Assembly: GCF_900108315.1 (NCBI RefSeq)
Contig: NZ_FNVB01000003.1
Coordinates: 882,973 to 946,972 of the forward strand
Direction of reading: 5' to 3'
DNA length: 64,000 nucleotides
Origin: Saccharopolyspora kobensis
GTDB taxonomy: Bacteria > Actinomycetota > Actinomycetes > Mycobacteriales > Pseudonocardiaceae
Of the stretch, positions 63,450-64,000 are shown in pieces. The first letter of the stretch is position 1. Every line of letters begins with the position of its first letter. The position numbers and the translations under genes are program-made. A model generated the notes under the pieces. That model was given only the letters and a program-made list of their open reading frames with translations. It was not told the origin of the DNA and ran no database searches.

Positions 63450-63567
63450 TGTCGGCGGTGTCTTACTCTCCCACACTCTGTCGAGTGCAGTACCATCAGC
63501 GCTGGGGAGCTTAGCTACCGGGTTCGGAATGGGACCGGGCGGACCCTCCCCGCCATCGCCACCGACA
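63450..63567 (-). rRNA. rrf: 5S ribosomal RNA
   Basis: About 118 bases. Minus-strand sequence has the conserved CGGTCCCATTCCGAACCCGG, then GTAGCTAAGC, GATGGTACTGCA and GTGTGGGAGAGTA, and its ends (TGTCGGTGGCGAT ... ACACCGCCGACA) pair. The exact ends are uncertain by a few bases. It follows the 23S gene and precedes the terminator. Confidence 0.95.
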
Positions 63568-63699
63568 ACCCTCACCCCCACCCCAACAGGGCAGGAAACC
63601 TCAGATCATCATCACAGCAGATGACACACATATTCTCTTTATCAAGTATCCGATCAAACAACCATGGTTGTTGTCTCAGACACCATATAGTGGGTGCGA

Positions 63700-64000
<301 letters not shown>

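Overview
The window is very GC-rich with dense, tightly packed genes, frequent GTG/TTG starts and many 4-base ATGA/GTGA overlaps. The genes of its right half follow an order typical of Actinobacteria: der, plsC, cmk, rluB, scpB, scpA, parA-like, xerD, NUDIX, pyrG, steB, steA, recN, nadK, tlyA, HAD phosphatase. The overall picture fits a Pseudonocardiales actinomycete, probably Saccharopolyspora or a relative; that assignment is inference from gene content and style.

Left part (1-22.6 kb) is accessory catabolism and transport. On the minus strand, positions 1-4502 hold a cupin regulator and a three-subunit FAD/[2Fe-2S] amine dehydrogenase, translationally coupled to a DapA-family enzyme. This set matches the trans-4-hydroxyproline (Lhp-type) route. 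It is followed by an alditol-oxidase-like flavoenzyme with an EutH-type carrier, a secreted M28 aminopeptidase, a Tat-exported metallophosphoesterase, a CNT nucleoside transporter, a quinone reductase and idi. A CitA/CitB-type two-component system lies divergent to a CitMHS citrate carrier. An iron-siderophore lipoprotein behind a long iron-box palindrome, a dicarboxylate symporter, a membrane/ACT/GNAT fusion and a DUF222-HNH gene complete this part. The HNH gene is split by one in-frame TGA and preceded by a LexA-like box.

Middle (22.8-31.5 kb) is a polyol or short-sugar locus. A minus-strand operon encodes a HAD phosphatase, 2-hydroxyacid dehydrogenase, FGGY kinase, DhaK-DhaL kinase, RpiB-type isomerase and class II aldolase. 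It is divergent from a DeoR regulator and a polyol-permease-type MFS carrier. Two identical-format operators (ATTAAC-N9-GTTAAT) sit in the two promoter regions. From 31.5 to 36.6 kb a coupled operon encodes a GtrB-like glycosyltransferase, a GtrA-YfhO fusion and a secreted PIG-L deacetylase with a propeller-like tail whose stop codon is missing. I read it as a candidate extracytoplasmic sugar-modification system. A DPP4-like peptidase, an aldo-keto reductase and a NarL-type two-component system follow.

Right part (41.6-63.3 kb) is the conserved chromosome-segregation, cell-division and nucleotide block, almost all on the minus strand. A plus-strand pair, a TrkA-C regulatory subunit and a CPA2 antiporter, interrupts it between cmk and rluB. 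The block starts with a TPR-type protein carrying a roughly 400-residue Arg/Asp/Gly repeat tail. The window ends in the 3' end of a minus-strand rRNA operon (23S, 5S, intrinsic terminator).

Repeats of note are intergenic palindromes built on TTTCAATTGAAA, partnered with a CGACACGCCG hairpin, and a dispersed element at the 5' ends of two catabolic genes. Several hairpins mark convergent gene ends.
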